DNA of 64,000 nt from Candidatus Thiodiazotropha sp. (ex Codakia rugifera) (GTDB lineage Bacteria; Pseudomonadota; Gammaproteobacteria; Chromatiales; Chromatiaceae), in assembly GCA_025656675.1 (NCBI GenBank), contig JAHXHN010000001.1:835501-899500 (forward strand), in the 5' to 3' direction. This document shows, piece by piece, positions 36,089 through 45,094 of the stretch (position 1 is the stretch's first letter; each line of letters begins with the position of its first letter). The notes under the pieces are model-generated. The model made no database searches and had not been told where the DNA came from. It worked only from the letters and a program-made list of their open reading frames with translations. A program made the translations under genes and the position numbers.

Positions 36089-36517
36089 CTATTTGAGTTT
36101 TACATGCTTGAATTCAACCCACTCCTCAGGTTGCATGTTGTTGAGACGGGCCCAAGATTGAAATGTTTCATAAACGAACACGCGCTGACCCTTTTTATAA
36201 TGAGCCGTAATCTCCTTGGACCGGGGTGCGCTTTTTGCATTAACTGATAAGGCAGTAATAGTGTAGACCTTAGGAAGCCGTAGCTTGGATTTCCGAAGAA
36301 CTGATTGTTTACGAGAAGAGTTTATAAAGCCGGATTCATTTGATGTACTCTTTTTGTTTCGTATTTCATTGGGATTAATGCGACAGTTTTTGTCTAGTGC
36401 GATGCAGCCTTTGCCACAAGGCTTGCCCTTAACGCAATTCTTGGCATGGATGGTAGTAGCGGTGACAAAGAAAAGCGAAACAACAGTAGAGAATATGAGA
36501 TAGTCCTTTATATTCAT
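36089..36517 (-). CDS. Exported protein with Cys-rich motif and SH3-like domain
   Basis: A 142-residue protein. An N-terminal signal peptide (1-26, ending TIHAKN) is followed by a compact cysteine segment CVKGKPCGKGCIALDKNC (about residues 27-44), a low-complexity linker, and a C-terminal bacterial SH3-like domain (about 85-142, with SVNAKSAPRSKEITAHYKKG and WARLN). The KGKPCGxxCI pattern occurs in small bacterial proteins of unknown role. The SH3-like part suggests cell-wall or peptide binding. The ATG at 36517 has GGA eight bases upstream and is preferred to one 12 bases earlier. Confidence 0.7.
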   Translation of the reverse strand: MNIKDYLIFSTVVSLFFVTATTIHAKNCVKGKPCGKGCIALDKNCRINPNEIRNKKSTSNESGFINSSRKQSVLRKSKLRLPKVYTITALSVNAKSAPRSKEITAHYKKGQRVFVYETFQSWARLNNMQPEEWVEFKHVKLK

Positions 36518-36557
36518 ATATGATTCCATTCATGGTTGTAAATTTAGGTGGGTTTGG

Positions 36558-36914
36558 TTATTGCTGCTGAAGTTGTTCTTTCTCTCTCTTGGTTAGCTTG
36601 CTCACTACCAGTTTATAGGATTCATTGACTAAATCAATCAGTATGTGATGCGGTAATTCATCTGTCAATGAAACGGTAATCCAGTGTTTTTTGTTCATGT
36701 AATAACCGGGGATGATTGACTTATATTGAGCAACCAGTACTTCAGCGTCAGCAGGACGGCATTTAAGCGTTACTCTTGCTGGATCCTCTTTTTGCGAGAC
36801 AAGTGCGAACATCTTGTTCATGACCTTAAATACAAGAGCCTCGGGCCCGAATGGATAACTACTTTGAGAGGCTGGTAATTGTGAAAGACTCGTTTCCAGT
36901 TCAAGTTTATTCAT
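36558..36914 (-). CDS. MmcQ/YjbR family DNA-binding-like protein
   Basis: A 118-residue single-domain protein of the YjbR (CyaY-like DNA-binding) family. YPFGPEALVFKVMNKMFAL, RVTLKCRPADAEVL, and YYMNKKHWITVSL are the standard family segments. The biochemical role is not established; the fold resembles small DNA-binding domains. It lies 40 bases upstream of the SH3-like gene on the same strand, so they may form an operon. Confidence 0.87.
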   Translation of the reverse strand: MNKLELETSLSQLPASQSSYPFGPEALVFKVMNKMFALVSQKEDPARVTLKCRPADAEVLVAQYKSIIPGYYMNKKHWITVSLTDELPHHILIDLVNESYKLVVSKLTKREKEQLQQQ

Positions 36915-37164
36915 TTTATTGGTCGCTTGGTGATGTAGCAGTGATTGAAACAGTGTTTATGGGAAATTAAAAATTAAAGCGATTTAAGTTTCTATTGCTT
37001 GAATATTGAAATCATTTGCTATTGACCGACCAGAATTATAATTGTTCCAGATCGATCGCAACACTCAGCTATCGCATAGATGCCGAATGATACTTAACTT
37101 AAAGTGATATGTAATATTATGTAAGGGTTTAGACTTCCATTTCATTATGATGGGACTCTGGGCT

Positions 37165-37197
37165 CCACCTTACTAAAAAACTGGGGATGTAGGGTGG
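37165..37197. repeat. Degenerate REP-like pair
   Basis: CCACCTTAC (37165-37173) and GTAGGGTGG (37189-37197) face each other with one mismatch in nine. GTAGGGTGG equals the head of the REP unit at 8904-8881. The left half, read on the minus strand, continues GTAAGGTGGAGCCC, close to that REP head. This looks like a decayed copy of the same repeat family. Confidence 0.45.
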
Positions 37198-37295
37198 ATA
37201 ATCAGGAAACTGTTTATCAAGTTATCTGGCCAGCGTCACTATCTGGTTGATTGTGGGTCTAAAGGAATGGAGGTGTTTTTTGCATGACGCTGCAA

Positions 37296-37339
37296 CCACA
37301 TTGTATGTTTAGTACATCTGCCGTGAACATACAATGTGG
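37296..37339. repeat. Perfect 14-base inverted repeat after the chemoreceptor gene
   Basis: Arms CCACATTGTATGTT (37296-37309) and AACATACAATGTGG (37326-37339), loop of 16 bases, lie about 33 bases beyond the stop of the leftward chemoreceptor gene. The nearest T-rich run on the minus strand comes 14 bases after the hairpin, so a terminator is possible but not classic. Confidence 0.6.
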
Positions 37340-37371
37340 CCTGTTATGCCTGCAGCTCAGTCCTGATACGC

Positions 37372-39243
37372 TCAACCAGCTATACGAAACTGCTTGACTA
37401 AATTATTTAAAGTGGACATCAGCTGCGCTATTTCATTACTGGTGCCAGCAATGTCATTGGCATGATTTGTTGTTTCCTCAGCATCGTCACTGATGTTATG
37501 GATATTGTGGTCAATCTCAGTGGCTACGCTACTCTGCTCCTCAACTGCACTGGCAATTTGTGTATTAAGATCGCTGATAGTGTGTGCCGCTTCTGTAATG
37601 GATACCAACGAGCTGCCTGCAGCTTCAGCTTCATGGACGCTCTTCTCAGCAAGGCTGCGGCCGTTCTCCATCGCGCTAACCGCGTTCGCTGCGCCTGCCT
37701 GTACATGTTCTATCATGCGCTGTATCTCTTCAGTGGACTCCTGGGTTCTCTTTGCCAGGGTTCGTACTTCGTCTGCAACAACGGCAAATCCCCGACCTTG
37801 TTCACCTGCCCGTGCGGCTTCAATAGCGGCATTGAGCGCTAGCAGATTGGTCTGATCAGCAATACCTCTGATGACATCCAATATGCCTCCAATCTCTTGC
37901 GAGTCAGCTGCCAGTTTTTCAATCACATTGGCAACTTGTTGGACTTCTGATGCCAGACTGTTAATCGAGGTGATGGTCTCGGTGACTACCTTCTGACCTT
38001 TATTGGCCTCGCCGTCAGAATTCCTTGCTGCTTGTGCAGCACTCTCCACATTTCTTGCGACCTCTCCGACAGATGCGGTCATCTGTGTCATGGCTGTTGC
38101 AACCTGACTGGTTTCTCCATTCAGGTGTTGCATATTTTGCAGGCTTTGACTGCTACTTTGAGACATCTGGATGCTGGAAGTTGCCAACCGCTCGCTCGCG
38201 GATTTCAACTCTTTAATGACATCATGAATCTTGGTGATAAAAAGGTTGAAGCTCTTGCCAATTTGTGTGATTTCGTCACTGCCGGTAACGTCAAGTTTCT
38301 TGGTCAGATCCCCATTACCATGAGCAATATCACGCATTCGAGCGTCAACCGCATCGAGACGTCTGGTAATCGAGCGCATGATTGCAAGTACTGCAAAGAT
38401 TAACACGATTGCTAGGATGATGGATGTTGTGGCAATTGTAGCTTTCAGCGTAGTACGAATTGAGACTATTTCAGTGCTGAGGTAGCTGTGCATCACTTCA
38501 ATCTTATTCTCAGCATTGTGTACGGCATTACGTAACTCACCGAGCTTCCCATCCTTGGAAGTGAGTCCTTTTGTTTTCGATGAATCAGCAAATTGGTGGA
38601 ACGATTTACGGTACAGTTGCATGCTTGTTTGGATGCCTTGTTGAGCTGATTCTCCGATTGATGCGGTCGATAAGGCGTTCAACAGCCTGTTGTAGTTATC
38701 ATCGAACTGAGTCAAATATTTTGGGTTCATGCGCAGCATGAAATCCTTCTCATTTCGTCTCAGCATCAACATATCGACCATCAACCGATTTTCACCGATC
38801 TCCTTGATGAGTCCCTCTGCATTGCGAACTGAATCCCTTAGTTTTCCGTATAGTCCACTCTTTTCATCAAGGCCGATGATCTCTTGAAGGGCTGATACTT
38901 CATTGAACAGTGCAGAATATTGCTTGAGATCCTTGACCAGGTTGTCAACAGTCTCTCTATTAAGGTCAAGCGTCTGCACTTCATCAGATAATTCAACCAG
39001 TCGCATATCGAGGGATTTCACTCGCTGGTTAAAGGCATCACGATATTTTAAGGATCGTCTGGAGAGAAAGTCTTTTTCACTGCGCCGTAATGAGAGCATG
39101 TCAATTTCTACCTTGCCAAGCAGGCTACCGGTATCCCTGAGACCTTCTATACGATTCATGGCGTAATTCATCAGTATGATCATCACAAACATGATCGATG
39201 CAATGCTGACGGCAAGGATAGTCAGTCTTTTCTTGATAGTCAT
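37372..39243 (-). CDS. Methyl-accepting chemotaxis protein with HBM-type sensor
   Basis: A 623-residue chemoreceptor. Two membrane segments (about 9-28 and 268-290) enclose a helical periplasmic domain of about 240 residues that contains two copies of the motif LRRxEKDFxxR (in [12 protein letters not shown] and [12 protein letters not shown]), the mark of helical bimodular (HBM) sensors such as the organic-acid receptor McpS. A HAMP domain and a full signalling hairpin follow, with the conserved tip [20 protein letters not shown]. The C terminus has no CheR-tethering pentapeptide. The ATG at 39243 is chosen; a TTG 33 bases upstream is unlikely. It is a lone gene with no che genes near. Confidence 0.93.
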   Translation of the reverse strand: MTIKKRLTILAVSIASIMFVMIILMNYAMNRIEGLRDTGSLLGKVEIDMLSLRRSEKDFLSRRSLKYRDAFNQRVKSLDMRLVELSDEVQTLDLNRETVDNLVKDLKQYSALFNEVSALQEIIGLDEKSGLYGKLRDSVRNAEGLIKEIGENRLMVDMLMLRRNEKDFMLRMNPKYLTQFDDNYNRLLNALSTASIGESAQQGIQTSMQLYRKSFHQFADSSKTKGLTSKDGKLGELRNAVHNAENKIEVMHSYLSTEIVSIRTTLKATIATTSIILAIVLIFAVLAIMRSITRRLDAVDARMRDIAHGNGDLTKKLDVTGSDEITQIGKSFNLFITKIHDVIKELKSASERLATSSIQMSQSSSQSLQNMQHLNGETSQVATAMTQMTASVGEVARNVESAAQAARNSDGEANKGQKVVTETITSINSLASEVQQVANVIEKLAADSQEIGGILDVIRGIADQTNLLALNAAIEAARAGEQGRGFAVVADEVRTLAKRTQESTEEIQRMIEHVQAGAANAVSAMENGRSLAEKSVHEAEAAGSSLVSITEAAHTISDLNTQIASAVEEQSSVATEIDHNIHNISDDAEETTNHANDIAGTSNEIAQLMSTLNNLVKQFRIAG

Positions 39244-39494
39244 TCTAGGGCTCGCAGATTGGCGTATATTTGCCAAAAGTTGCTCTTATCTTGCAGTAAA
39301 CTATTTCAAGATAAGATGGGTTGTCTCACTACTCAGATGGAACTGATATCGATCCATCGGCAGTCATCCAGGTATGTATATCTTGCAAGGTGTTCAAATA
39401 GCCATATCGTTAGTGCAGACCTGTGCAATCATACGTGCTATCGGCACTTTCTAACCGGTCTTTAGGGATATTTCCGTTCTGGATAGATGGGAAA

Positions 39495-40277
39495 TTAGTT
39501 GTTCAAACGACGCCATGGCAAGCGGAAGGGTGCCGGTGACGGACCAACAGATAGGTTCATCTCGATGGCATAGGCTTTTTCAAGATTTTGCGGGGTGAGA
39601 ACCTGATTGGCATCACCCTCTGCCAGGGTGCGGCCTCGATAGAGCAGTTTCAGTCTTTTGCAGAAGTGGGCTGCCAGGTTCAGATCATGCAATACAACGA
39701 TAACCGAGTGGCCCGCCTCACAGTGTTTGCTGAGCAGTGTCATCACATCGAGTTGATGTGCAGGGTCCAGCGCTGAGACAGGTTCATCGGCGAGAAGAAT
39801 GTCAGGTTCTGAAACCATTGCGCGGGCCAATACAGCCCGTGCCTGCTCACCGCCGGAAAGGGTATTGAAAGGACGGTCACGATAGGGCAGAAGGTCAGTT
39901 TCAGTGATGATTCTTTCAATTATTTCAGTGTCATAGGGGCCGGGGTGTTGCCAGGCTTCCAGATGGGGAATACGTCCAAGCGCCACCAGACGCTCAACAC
40001 TCATAGGCCAGGCGATTTCACTCATTTGTGGCAGATAGGCGATACGCCGTGCCCGCTCGCGGGGTGTAAAGGTTGAGATTGGTCTACCCTCAAGAGTGAG
40101 CATTCCTTTGTCAGCTGTGATAGCTCCGGCAAGCAATCGCAACAGGGTGCTTTTGCCGGCACCATTCGGACCGATCAGCCCCAACATCTCCCCCCCTGCA
40201 AGTGTGATATCAACACCGTCAAGGATCGGTTGGGCATCGCAACTGAAGCAGAGGGCCTGTCCACTCAGTAGATTCAT
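39495..40277 (-). CDS. btuD: Vitamin B12 ABC transporter ATPase
   Basis: A 260-residue ABC ATPase of the FecE/BtuD type. Walker A GPNGAGKST, signature LSGGEQARAV, Walker B ILLADEPVSALD and the switch His in VVLHDLN are intact. The start at 40277 overlaps the btuC stop by four bases (ATGA) and follows AGGAG. It energises the BtuC channel. The operon lies behind a cobalamin riboswitch, so cobalamin is the probable substrate; by sequence alone it could serve a siderophore. Confidence 0.9.
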   Translation of the reverse strand: MNLLSGQALCFSCDAQPILDGVDITLAGGEMLGLIGPNGAGKSTLLRLLAGAITADKGMLTLEGRPISTFTPRERARRIAYLPQMSEIAWPMSVERLVALGRIPHLEAWQHPGPYDTEIIERIITETDLLPYRDRPFNTLSGGEQARAVLARAMVSEPDILLADEPVSALDPAHQLDVMTLLSKHCEAGHSVIVVLHDLNLAAHFCKRLKLLYRGRTLAEGDANQVLTPQNLEKAYAIEMNLSVGPSPAPFRLPWRRLNN

Positions 40278-41275
40278 AGACCACTCCTTTTGTCCTGTAT
40301 GATCAGCCACAGAAAGAAGGGGGCACCGATCAATGCAGTGACAACACCAACCTTGATCTCCCCTTGGGCCGGCAACAGACGCACACCGATATCTGCCAGC
40401 AGCAATAGCAAGCCCCCTCCCATGGCACTGGGAACCAGCAATCTGCTCGGTTGATAGCCCACTAAAGGTCGCAGCAGGTGGGGTACAACCAGTCCAATAA
40501 AACCGATGGCGCCGGTGACTGATATGGCTGACCCTACCGCCAATGCCACGGCAAGAAACAGGCGTCTCCTCAGGCGTGGCAGTTCGGCGCCCATTGAGCT
40601 GGCGGTCTCCTCACCAAAGGTCAATAGGTCGAGGGAGCGGCCCTGACGCCCTATCATCATCCACCCTGCCAGGGTGCCAGGGAGCAGGATCCAGAGTTCA
40701 TTGCGGCTGATATTCGCCAATGAGCCAAGCATCCACAGTGCAATCTCTTGTACGGCATAAGGGCTGGGTGCCAGATTGAGCAGCAGCGAGACCAGTGCCA
40801 GGGTAAATGCGTTGACCGCAACACCCGCCAGGATCAGGGTCAGGGTACCGGCATCCCGGCCCGCCAGGAGATAGACCGTCAGGGTGGCGAGTAACGCACC
40901 GATTATGCCACCCAGGGGAAGCGCGTAGGTAAACAGCGTTGCGAGACCGAAATAGAGGGTGATGACCGCGCCGAGGGCGGCGCCGCTTGCACTGCCGACA
41001 AGGCCTGGACTGGCCAGTGGATTGCGCAGTAGAGATTGCATCACGGCACCGCAAAGGCCGAGAGTAGCCCCGGCCAGCAAGGCCACCAGGGTTCTGGGAA
41101 TGCGCAGTTCGGTCAGAATCAGACCGTAGATCCCGGCTTCGCCGACAAAGCTTTCATGCAAGGCATCCATCAGGGGTATGGCTTGACTGCCGATCAACAG
41201 GGAGAGGAGGGCCGTGAGGACGATCAACCCCCCCAGTGTGAACAGAAGCCTGTGCTGGGTCATGGCAGTTATCAT
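40274..41275 (-). CDS. btuC: Vitamin B12 ABC transporter permease (FecCD/BtuC family)
   Basis: A 333-residue inner-membrane permease with about ten membrane segments. Family segments are LRIPRTLVALLAGATLGLCGAVMQSLLRNPLASPGLVG near residues 54-95, LILAGVAVNA, and GFIGLVVPHLLRPLVG near 255. It forms the channel with the BtuD ATPase. An alternative start is the ATG at 41263. Substrate assignment rests on the upstream riboswitch and the btuF gene. Confidence 0.9.
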   Translation of the reverse strand: MITAMTQHRLLFTLGGLIVLTALLSLLIGSQAIPLMDALHESFVGEAGIYGLILTELRIPRTLVALLAGATLGLCGAVMQSLLRNPLASPGLVGSASGAALGAVITLYFGLATLFTYALPLGGIIGALLATLTVYLLAGRDAGTLTLILAGVAVNAFTLALVSLLLNLAPSPYAVQEIALWMLGSLANISRNELWILLPGTLAGWMMIGRQGRSLDLLTFGEETASSMGAELPRLRRRLFLAVALAVGSAISVTGAIGFIGLVVPHLLRPLVGYQPSRLLVPSAMGGGLLLLLADIGVRLLPAQGEIKVGVVTALIGAPFFLWLIIQDKRSGL

Positions 41276-41310
41276 CGGTCAGGCAATTCCGGTCTGTGTA
41301 TGCTCACTGT

Positions 41311-42138
41311 TTACCTTTTCCCCACTCTTGCCTCGTACAGCATGGATACCGCCTCTGCCAGCATCGGACCGGGACAGATCCAATACTTATAGGGGATCTG
41401 CAGCAGGGGTTGATGTCCCAACAGGCGTTTCAATGCCGGGTGCTCGAGCTGGCGTTCCGCCAGGGAATCGCCACTTACACCATAGTTTGAGGTGAACAGG
41501 GTATCGGGTTGCCAAAGCATAATCTGTTCCAGCGGGACCGGTACATAACCCACAATGCCCTGTTCTGCTGCCGGGTTACGCCATCCGGCCAACTGCAGGG
41601 CTTCATTTTGCAGGGTGTCGATACCGCTGGTATAGCCACGGGGTTGGTAGAAGAGTGCCTTGGGACGGTCAACATGCCTGACTGATGGGGTAAGTTGTAG
41701 ACGCTGTTGCATCGTTCTGATGAGCGCCTCACCTCGTGGTGCCTGTCCCAGTCTTGCGGCAAGCTGTCGTATATCGGTAGTGATCGCTTCCACGCTATGG
41801 CCGAGTGTCAGCCTATGTGTTTTGAAGCCCAACTTCTCAAGGATATTGAGCAAGCGGGGATTGGTGTAGGGTGTGGTCACTACCAGGTCGGGCTGATAGC
41901 TGATGACTTCCTCAATCTGGGCGTGGTTGATTGGGTGGTCTATAGCGAGTTCGACCACGAATGAGCTCCCCAGGTCCCTGGAGAGGTAGCTGACCGATGC
42001 CACCTGCCGGGGATCAGCCAGCATGAGCAGCAACTGGTCACTGCAGAGGTTGACCGATACCACCCGTTGAGGTGGATCTGCCGTTGCTGGAAAGACAGTC
42101 AGCAACAGCAGCAGAAGGGCTGTGACCATTGCGCTCAT
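41311..42138 (-). CDS. btuF: Vitamin B12 periplasmic binding protein (BtuF-like)
   Basis: A 275-residue exported substrate-binding protein of the class III (FecB/BtuF) type. The signal peptide is about 1-20 (ending PATAD). The lobe-1 segment RVVSVNLCSDQLLLMLADP is typical of BtuF, and the long linker helix lies in the middle (about 130-165). It delivers corrinoid captured by the outer-membrane receptor to BtuCD. It starts seven bases after btuB stops, in the same operon. Confidence 0.88.
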   Translation of the reverse strand: MSAMVTALLLLLLTVFPATADPPQRVVSVNLCSDQLLLMLADPRQVASVSYLSRDLGSSFVVELAIDHPINHAQIEEVISYQPDLVVTTPYTNPRLLNILEKLGFKTHRLTLGHSVEAITTDIRQLAARLGQAPRGEALIRTMQQRLQLTPSVRHVDRPKALFYQPRGYTSGIDTLQNEALQLAGWRNPAAEQGIVGYVPVPLEQIMLWQPDTLFTSNYGVSGDSLAERQLEHPALKRLLGHQPLLQIPYKYWICPGPMLAEAVSMLYEARVGKR

Positions 42139-42145
42139 TGCTCAC

Positions 42146-44101
42146 TCATAGCCGATAGTTGAGGTTGAGCCAAACGTTTCGCTCTGGTGCCGGGAAGAAG
42201 GCAGCCCTTTGGGTGAATGCTGCATCGAAACCGGCTGAGGCTGAATTTGCATAGTGTTTGTCCAGCAGGTTATCGATCCGCAGACTGAGATGCCAGGGTC
42301 CGGAACGATAGTGTGAACCGGCATTCACTACACCATAACCGGGCAGGCGTTGCAGCCTGTTGTCAAAGTCACCGCCAATAACACGTTCGCTGCTGAATAC
42401 GCTTTCGGCAAACAGACGCCACTGTGAAGTGATCTGCCAATCGCCATTGAGTTGGGCTGAACGGTTAGCCACCAATGGGATGTGATTGCCTTTGAAGGCA
42501 CCGTCAGTGATGGTTGGGTCTGTATAATTAAGGCTCCCACCCAGGCTGAAAGCCGGATTCACCTGCCAGCGTGTCTCCACTATTACACCTTCACGGCGAG
42601 TCTCATCCAGGTTGGTATTGGTGAAACCTGAAGCATCGAAACTGATCTCGTTTTCGAGATTGAGTTGATAGATCACCAGCTTGCTCTTCAATGCTGGCTG
42701 GTGCCACTCGATACCGGCTTCATAGGAGGTGCCAGTCTGGTTTTCTATACCCACTGGCTGACCGAACACGACATTGGTGTGCTCATCCACGGTTGCGAAG
42801 CGGTAATTTTCATCGCGTCGAAGGAAAAGGCGAAATGCCTCCGTGGGCCTGAATGTGAGGCCAAGAGAACCCACGTTGACGCTGTCGTCCAGGCGATCAT
42901 GTGAGGTATTGGTCTCGATAATATTGTCGATTCGGGCATATCGGAAACCGGCAGTGGCTGAGATCCGACTTGTCATTGGTACCGTAAGCTGAAGGTAGAA
43001 TGCATCCACCGATTGATCCAGTAACTGGGGTCCGAAGCTGGTGCGCAGGGCGTAGTCTGTACGCTCAAAGTCGGCACCGGCGGTTAGATGGGCATCACCC
43101 GATGGGAGAGGCAGAGTGCCTATAAAACGAGGGTTGAAGCCCCTCACTTCTCTCTCCTGGGTAGAAGGTGTGCCCGGGAATGAACGAAAGCTGCTTTGGA
43201 ATTCCCGCTCATTGTCACGGTAGGTGAACTCCCCTTCGACAGACCAGAGGAGTCCCAGAACCTGTCGTAAGCCAAGGCGGCTGATCTTTGACTTACTGTT
43301 GCTGAAGTCCCCATGATAGGCAGTTGCCGATTGATTGCGATCGAGGTCAAGCTCTTCCTTAAAAAGAGAACCGGGGGTTTGTTGATCGTCATCCACCCAT
43401 TGATGTTCAAAGAACAGGCCGCCGTTTTGATGATCATAATTCAGACGCAGATTGAGGTCATTCCGATCGGTATCATTATTCTCCCGAAAATTGTCACTCT
43501 CTCTTCGCTTAGCCGAGAGGCGATAGGAGAGACCGTTTTCCAGTTTGTTGCTGATATCGGCGTAGAGGTTGTAGCTGTTGTAACTGCCTACCCCAACCAT
43601 GGCCGTGGCTGTTAATTCCTCAGGCTCACGGGTAATGATGTTCACCATGCCGCCAACGGCCTGATTGCCATACAGCGTGCCGGCACTGCCCTGTAGTATT
43701 TCAATGCGCTCCACCCGATTCAGATCAATGCTGTTGAGGTCCGGGTCGGCACGATCACTGGCATTGTTCAATCGACGTCCATCCACCAACACCAATGTAT
43801 TGGCTCCCGCACTGGGACCAAAGCCACGCATGTCGAGGGTTGCCTGGCTGGCGTCACCAAACAGGCTGCTGACCTGGATGCCATGCCGACCGCTCAGCAG
43901 TTGCAACAGATTTTGTGCAGCACTTTTTTCTATCTCCTCACGGCTAATGATGCTGATACTGGCTGGTGTCAGCAGGCTTGGCTGTTCGCTACGTGAGGCA
44001 CTGACGACAAGTGAGGGGAGTTCTGTATCGGCCTGAACGGCCGAATGTGTCAAGGCAATCAGGCAGGCTGGTACCAGCCTGTATCTAGGGTGGATCTTCA
44101 T
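42146..44101 (-). CDS. btuB: TonB-dependent outer-membrane cobalamin receptor (BtuB-like)
   Basis: A 651-residue outer-membrane receptor. Signal peptide 1-25 (ending VQAD), TonB-box region LPSLVVSASRSE, plug domain with SREEIEKSAAQNLLQLLSGR and RIEILQGSAGTLYGNQAVGG, then a beta-barrel. I begin at the ATG at 44101, preceded by TTGGAG; the frame is open further up, but that part lies in the riboswitch leader. It is the first gene of a btuB-F-C-D operon controlled by the cobalamin riboswitch, so it should be repressed when cobalamin is plentiful. Confidence 0.93.
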   Translation of the reverse strand: MKIHPRYRLVPACLIALTHSAVQADTELPSLVVSASRSEQPSLLTPASISIISREEIEKSAAQNLLQLLSGRHGIQVSSLFGDASQATLDMRGFGPSAGANTLVLVDGRRLNNASDRADPDLNSIDLNRVERIEILQGSAGTLYGNQAVGGMVNIITREPEELTATAMVGVGSYNSYNLYADISNKLENGLSYRLSAKRRESDNFRENNDTDRNDLNLRLNYDHQNGGLFFEHQWVDDDQQTPGSLFKEELDLDRNQSATAYHGDFSNSKSKISRLGLRQVLGLLWSVEGEFTYRDNEREFQSSFRSFPGTPSTQEREVRGFNPRFIGTLPLPSGDAHLTAGADFERTDYALRTSFGPQLLDQSVDAFYLQLTVPMTSRISATAGFRYARIDNIIETNTSHDRLDDSVNVGSLGLTFRPTEAFRLFLRRDENYRFATVDEHTNVVFGQPVGIENQTGTSYEAGIEWHQPALKSKLVIYQLNLENEISFDASGFTNTNLDETRREGVIVETRWQVNPAFSLGGSLNYTDPTITDGAFKGNHIPLVANRSAQLNGDWQITSQWRLFAESVFSSERVIGGDFDNRLQRLPGYGVVNAGSHYRSGPWHLSLRIDNLLDKHYANSASAGFDAAFTQRAAFFPAPERNVWLNLNYRL

Positions 44102-44234
44102 AAATTCTCCAAGGGACGCACACCCGCGTCGTCGCATAGGATTGAGGTGTGGTATCGAGAGGAGAAGGTGAAAACTATTTGAGCTCAGATTGGACTGAAA
44201 CTCATTCAGCCACTGTCGCCCTCCGCAACACCGT

Positions 44235-44400
44235 GAGTAGCCAAGGCCGGTATCCGGACTTGCAGAGGGGTGTCGCCACCCGATACCGGCGCCTTCCCAT
44301 GCCTCTCGGCACAGTGGACTATTGCGGTATCTCAATCTGCTTACCGTTGCGGGGGCAGTGCAGGTCTTTCACCTGCTTCCCGTTTCACCCCGAATGGCAG
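44235..44400 (-). promoter_or_regulatory. Cobalamin riboswitch controlling btuB-F-C-D
   Basis: On the minus strand, from 44390 down, the leader shows the aptamer signatures in order: GGGAAGCAGGTGAAA, the central ACTGCCCCCGCAACGGTAA, then GGGAAGGCG, and finally the B12 box AAGTCCGGATACCGGCCT (44261-44244). About 140 bases separate the box from the btuB start, enough for an expression platform. Ligand binding would turn off btuB and the transporter genes behind it. End points are approximate. Confidence 0.92.
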
Positions 44401-44457
44401 TGGATGCCATGTTGGGGCTGACCCACCGAGCAGGGTGGGCACCTTCAGCAGGCGGGA

Positions 44458-44486
44458 ACGCTACAGGTATGGTGGTGGCAGGTCAA
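44458..44486 (-). promoter_or_regulatory. Candidate promoter of the btuB operon
   Basis: TTGACC (44486-44481), a 17-base spacer and TAGCGT (44463-44458) on the minus strand lie just upstream of the riboswitch. The -10 box is weak. A second TTGACA occurs at about 44551-44546, without a good -10. Confidence 0.3.
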
Positions 44487-44567
44487 TAGCGGATGTGTGT
44501 TCAGGTTACACGACGTGCGTGTCCGATTTGAAACGTCCTGTATTGTCAAGGTGCCCTGCTCCGCTGC

Positions 44568-44951
44568 AAAGGTGTTTCTGGACACTCACTACGCTGACTG
44601 TGGAGATCGGTGCCAGGAAGTAGTTACAGCGGTTTTTGTGTGCTTGTCTATCTCCATGGACTCAATAGCGCAGGCATTTCGGGTAAGGCTACAACATTGC
44701 GGGAATCGCTTCCATCCATAGTGGTAGTCAGTCCGACCTATCCTGCCTATCTGGCCGGAGAGGCCATAGCGCAATTGATTCATGAACTGTCATGTTTGTG
44801 TCAGGAAAAGGGCAATGCGGCTGAACCCCGTGTCCTGGTCGGGAGTTCCATGGGCGGATTCTATGGTGCCTGGCTGGCGGATCGATTGGGTTTCCAGCAT
44901 TTGGTGATGATCAATCCAGTCCTACAATCCTGGTCACTGCTTAAACAGGTG
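44568..44951. repeat. Left copy of a duplicated esterase segment
   Basis: This segment, including about 70 bases before the start codon, aligns with 46871-47255. From the GTG codon to the break I count 29 differences in 312 bases, about 90 % identity. After 44951 the two copies stop matching abruptly. The intervening 1.9 kb holds the symporter gene. Confidence 0.85.
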
Positions 44952-45020
44952 AGGATAGGGTCAAGCCATTTGCCTCATAAAACAAAAGGCAGCAGCATTG
45001 GTTCATCAATTGAGCCATAA
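44640..45020 (+). pseudogene. 3'-truncated YqiA-like esterase
   Basis: The reading frame from a GTG at 44640 matches the first 104 residues of the intact esterase gene at 46944, including YLHGLNSAGxSGK and the nucleophile motif GSSMGGFYG, then breaks after LLKQV and continues for about 23 unrelated residues to a stop. The missing half carries the acidic residue and His of the catalytic triad, so the product should be inactive. Base changes affect many codons, some changing the amino acid, fitting decay. No ribosome binding site is evident. Confidence 0.8.
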
Positions 45021-45094
45021 ACTGACTACAGCTATAAAAATCATATTCGAGTGCTGTTGGTAAGCAGTTGGCTTCGTTCCGTTTGAAGCATCCG

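Larger units (their letters stand above)
36915..37371. other. Repeat-containing intergenic region
   Basis: 457 bases without a gene, AT-rich at its left end. It holds a degenerate REP-like pair (37165-37197) and a perfect 14-base inverted repeat (37296-37339), each listed separately. The promoter of the YjbR gene should lie near 36920-36990, but none stands out. Confidence 0.5.
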
